Assembly (NCBI GenBank): GCA_023255165.1
Contig: JALRJD010000157.1
Span: 1 to 22,313, forward strand
Length of the DNA stretch: 22,313 nt
From: Porticoccaceae bacterium
GTDB lineage: Bacteria > Pseudomonadota > Gammaproteobacteria > Pseudomonadales > Porticoccaceae
Reading direction: 5' to 3'
The notes beneath the pieces were generated by a model. It searched no databases. It had not been told where the DNA came from and saw only the letters and a list, made by a program, of their open reading frames with translations. The position numbers and the translations under genes are program-made. Every line of letters starts with the position of its first letter. Position 1 is the first letter of the stretch. Below are positions 22,122 through 22,313 of this stretch, one piece after another.

Positions 22122-22313
22122 GTGAATCAGCCAGCTGAAAACAGGTCAGGGGAAAATCGTCCAAAGGGGCACCAGCTCGTGGAGAATGCATCAGCCGGGC
22201 CTGAGCAATGGCGTCAGCGCGGTGAGTATATCAACCTGCTCGGTCAGTCGATTTTTACCCTCGACGAAGGCGATCATCAGCGGCCAACCATTTTAATGAT
22301 TCACGGCTTCCCC
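22122..22313 (+). CDS. Alpha/beta hydrolase, N-terminal part only
   Basis: Sixty-four codons are visible before the right edge, and the frame stays open. The start is GTG at 22122 with a good GGAG (22111-22114) 7 bp upstream, and it begins 32 bp after the dehalogenase-like gene, so the two probably form an operon. After a polar 30-residue leader the sequence runs YINLLGQSIFTLDEG and TILMIHGFP. This is the first strand and the HGFP oxyanion motif of alpha/beta hydrolases, which usually continue into a Ser or Asp nucleophile not included here. Enzyme type (epoxide hydrolase, esterase, dehalogenase) is therefore open. Confidence 0.8.
   Translation, partial: MNQPAENRSGENRPKGHQLVENASAGPEQWRQRGEYINLLGQSIFTLDEGDHQRPTILMIHGFP

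Overview
The window is about 22.3 kb of bacterial chromosome with dense, high-coding-density gene order, Shine-Dalgarno starts, rho-independent terminators and moderately GC-rich codon use. The protein types (CusBA copper efflux, EmrAB, a lipoprotein with thrombospondin type 3 and DUF5666 domains, a PF10118 metal-dependent hydrolase beside a thiolase, a haloalkane-dehalogenase-like hydrolase) suggest a free-living, probably marine gammaproteobacterium, perhaps near the Cellvibrionales/Spongiibacteraceae. That placement is inference. I see no rRNA, tRNA, CRISPR array, insertion sequence or phage gene.

Layout. (1) 1-1138, minus: truncated S41-family protease lipoprotein with a PDZ domain. (2) 1416-6576, plus: a metal-efflux locus, comprising a small secreted Cys/His/Met-rich protein, a CusB-type adaptor with an N-terminal heavy-metal-binding domain, and a CusA-type pump that keeps all three methionines of the Cu(I)/Ag(I) site. 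No CusC or CusF gene is present. (3) 6569-7201, minus: SAM-dependent methyltransferase overlapping the end of cusA tail to tail. (4) 7439-10510, plus: a marR-emrA-emrB drug-efflux operon with a good promoter, a repeated element over its -10 box, and a heptanucleotide tandem repeat between marR and emrA. (5) 10627-13007, minus: two-CBS-domain protein, a doubtful small secreted ORF and an ArsB/SLC13-type permease. (6) 13263-13718, plus: VOC (glyoxalase-fold) protein, sharing a bidirectional terminator with (7) 13801-16371, minus: a large lipoprotein with Ca2+-binding-type repeats and about eight DUF5666 units. (8) 16533-20689, minus: thiolase, PF10118 di-iron-type hydrolase and an N-acyl-D-amino-acid-deacylase-like amidohydrolase. 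(9) 20965-22313, plus: haloalkane-dehalogenase-like hydrolase followed by the start of a second alpha/beta hydrolase.

How they work together. The left half is mainly export and stress defence. CusBA would move Cu(I)/Ag(I), and EmrAB would move amphipathic toxicants sensed by MarR. Both pumps need an outer-membrane TolC-type channel that is not encoded here. The right half is a catabolic-looking cluster in which a divergent promoter region (20690-20964) separates the thiolase operon from the alpha/beta hydrolases. Their common substrate cannot be told from sequence alone.

I did not find a clearly new defence or mobile system. The observations most worth checking are the Cys/His/Met-rich protein ahead of cusBA, the AACAAAT repeat in the emr operon, the eight-unit DUF5666 lipoprotein, and the enlarged dehalogenase-like enzyme with Gln at a key active-site position.
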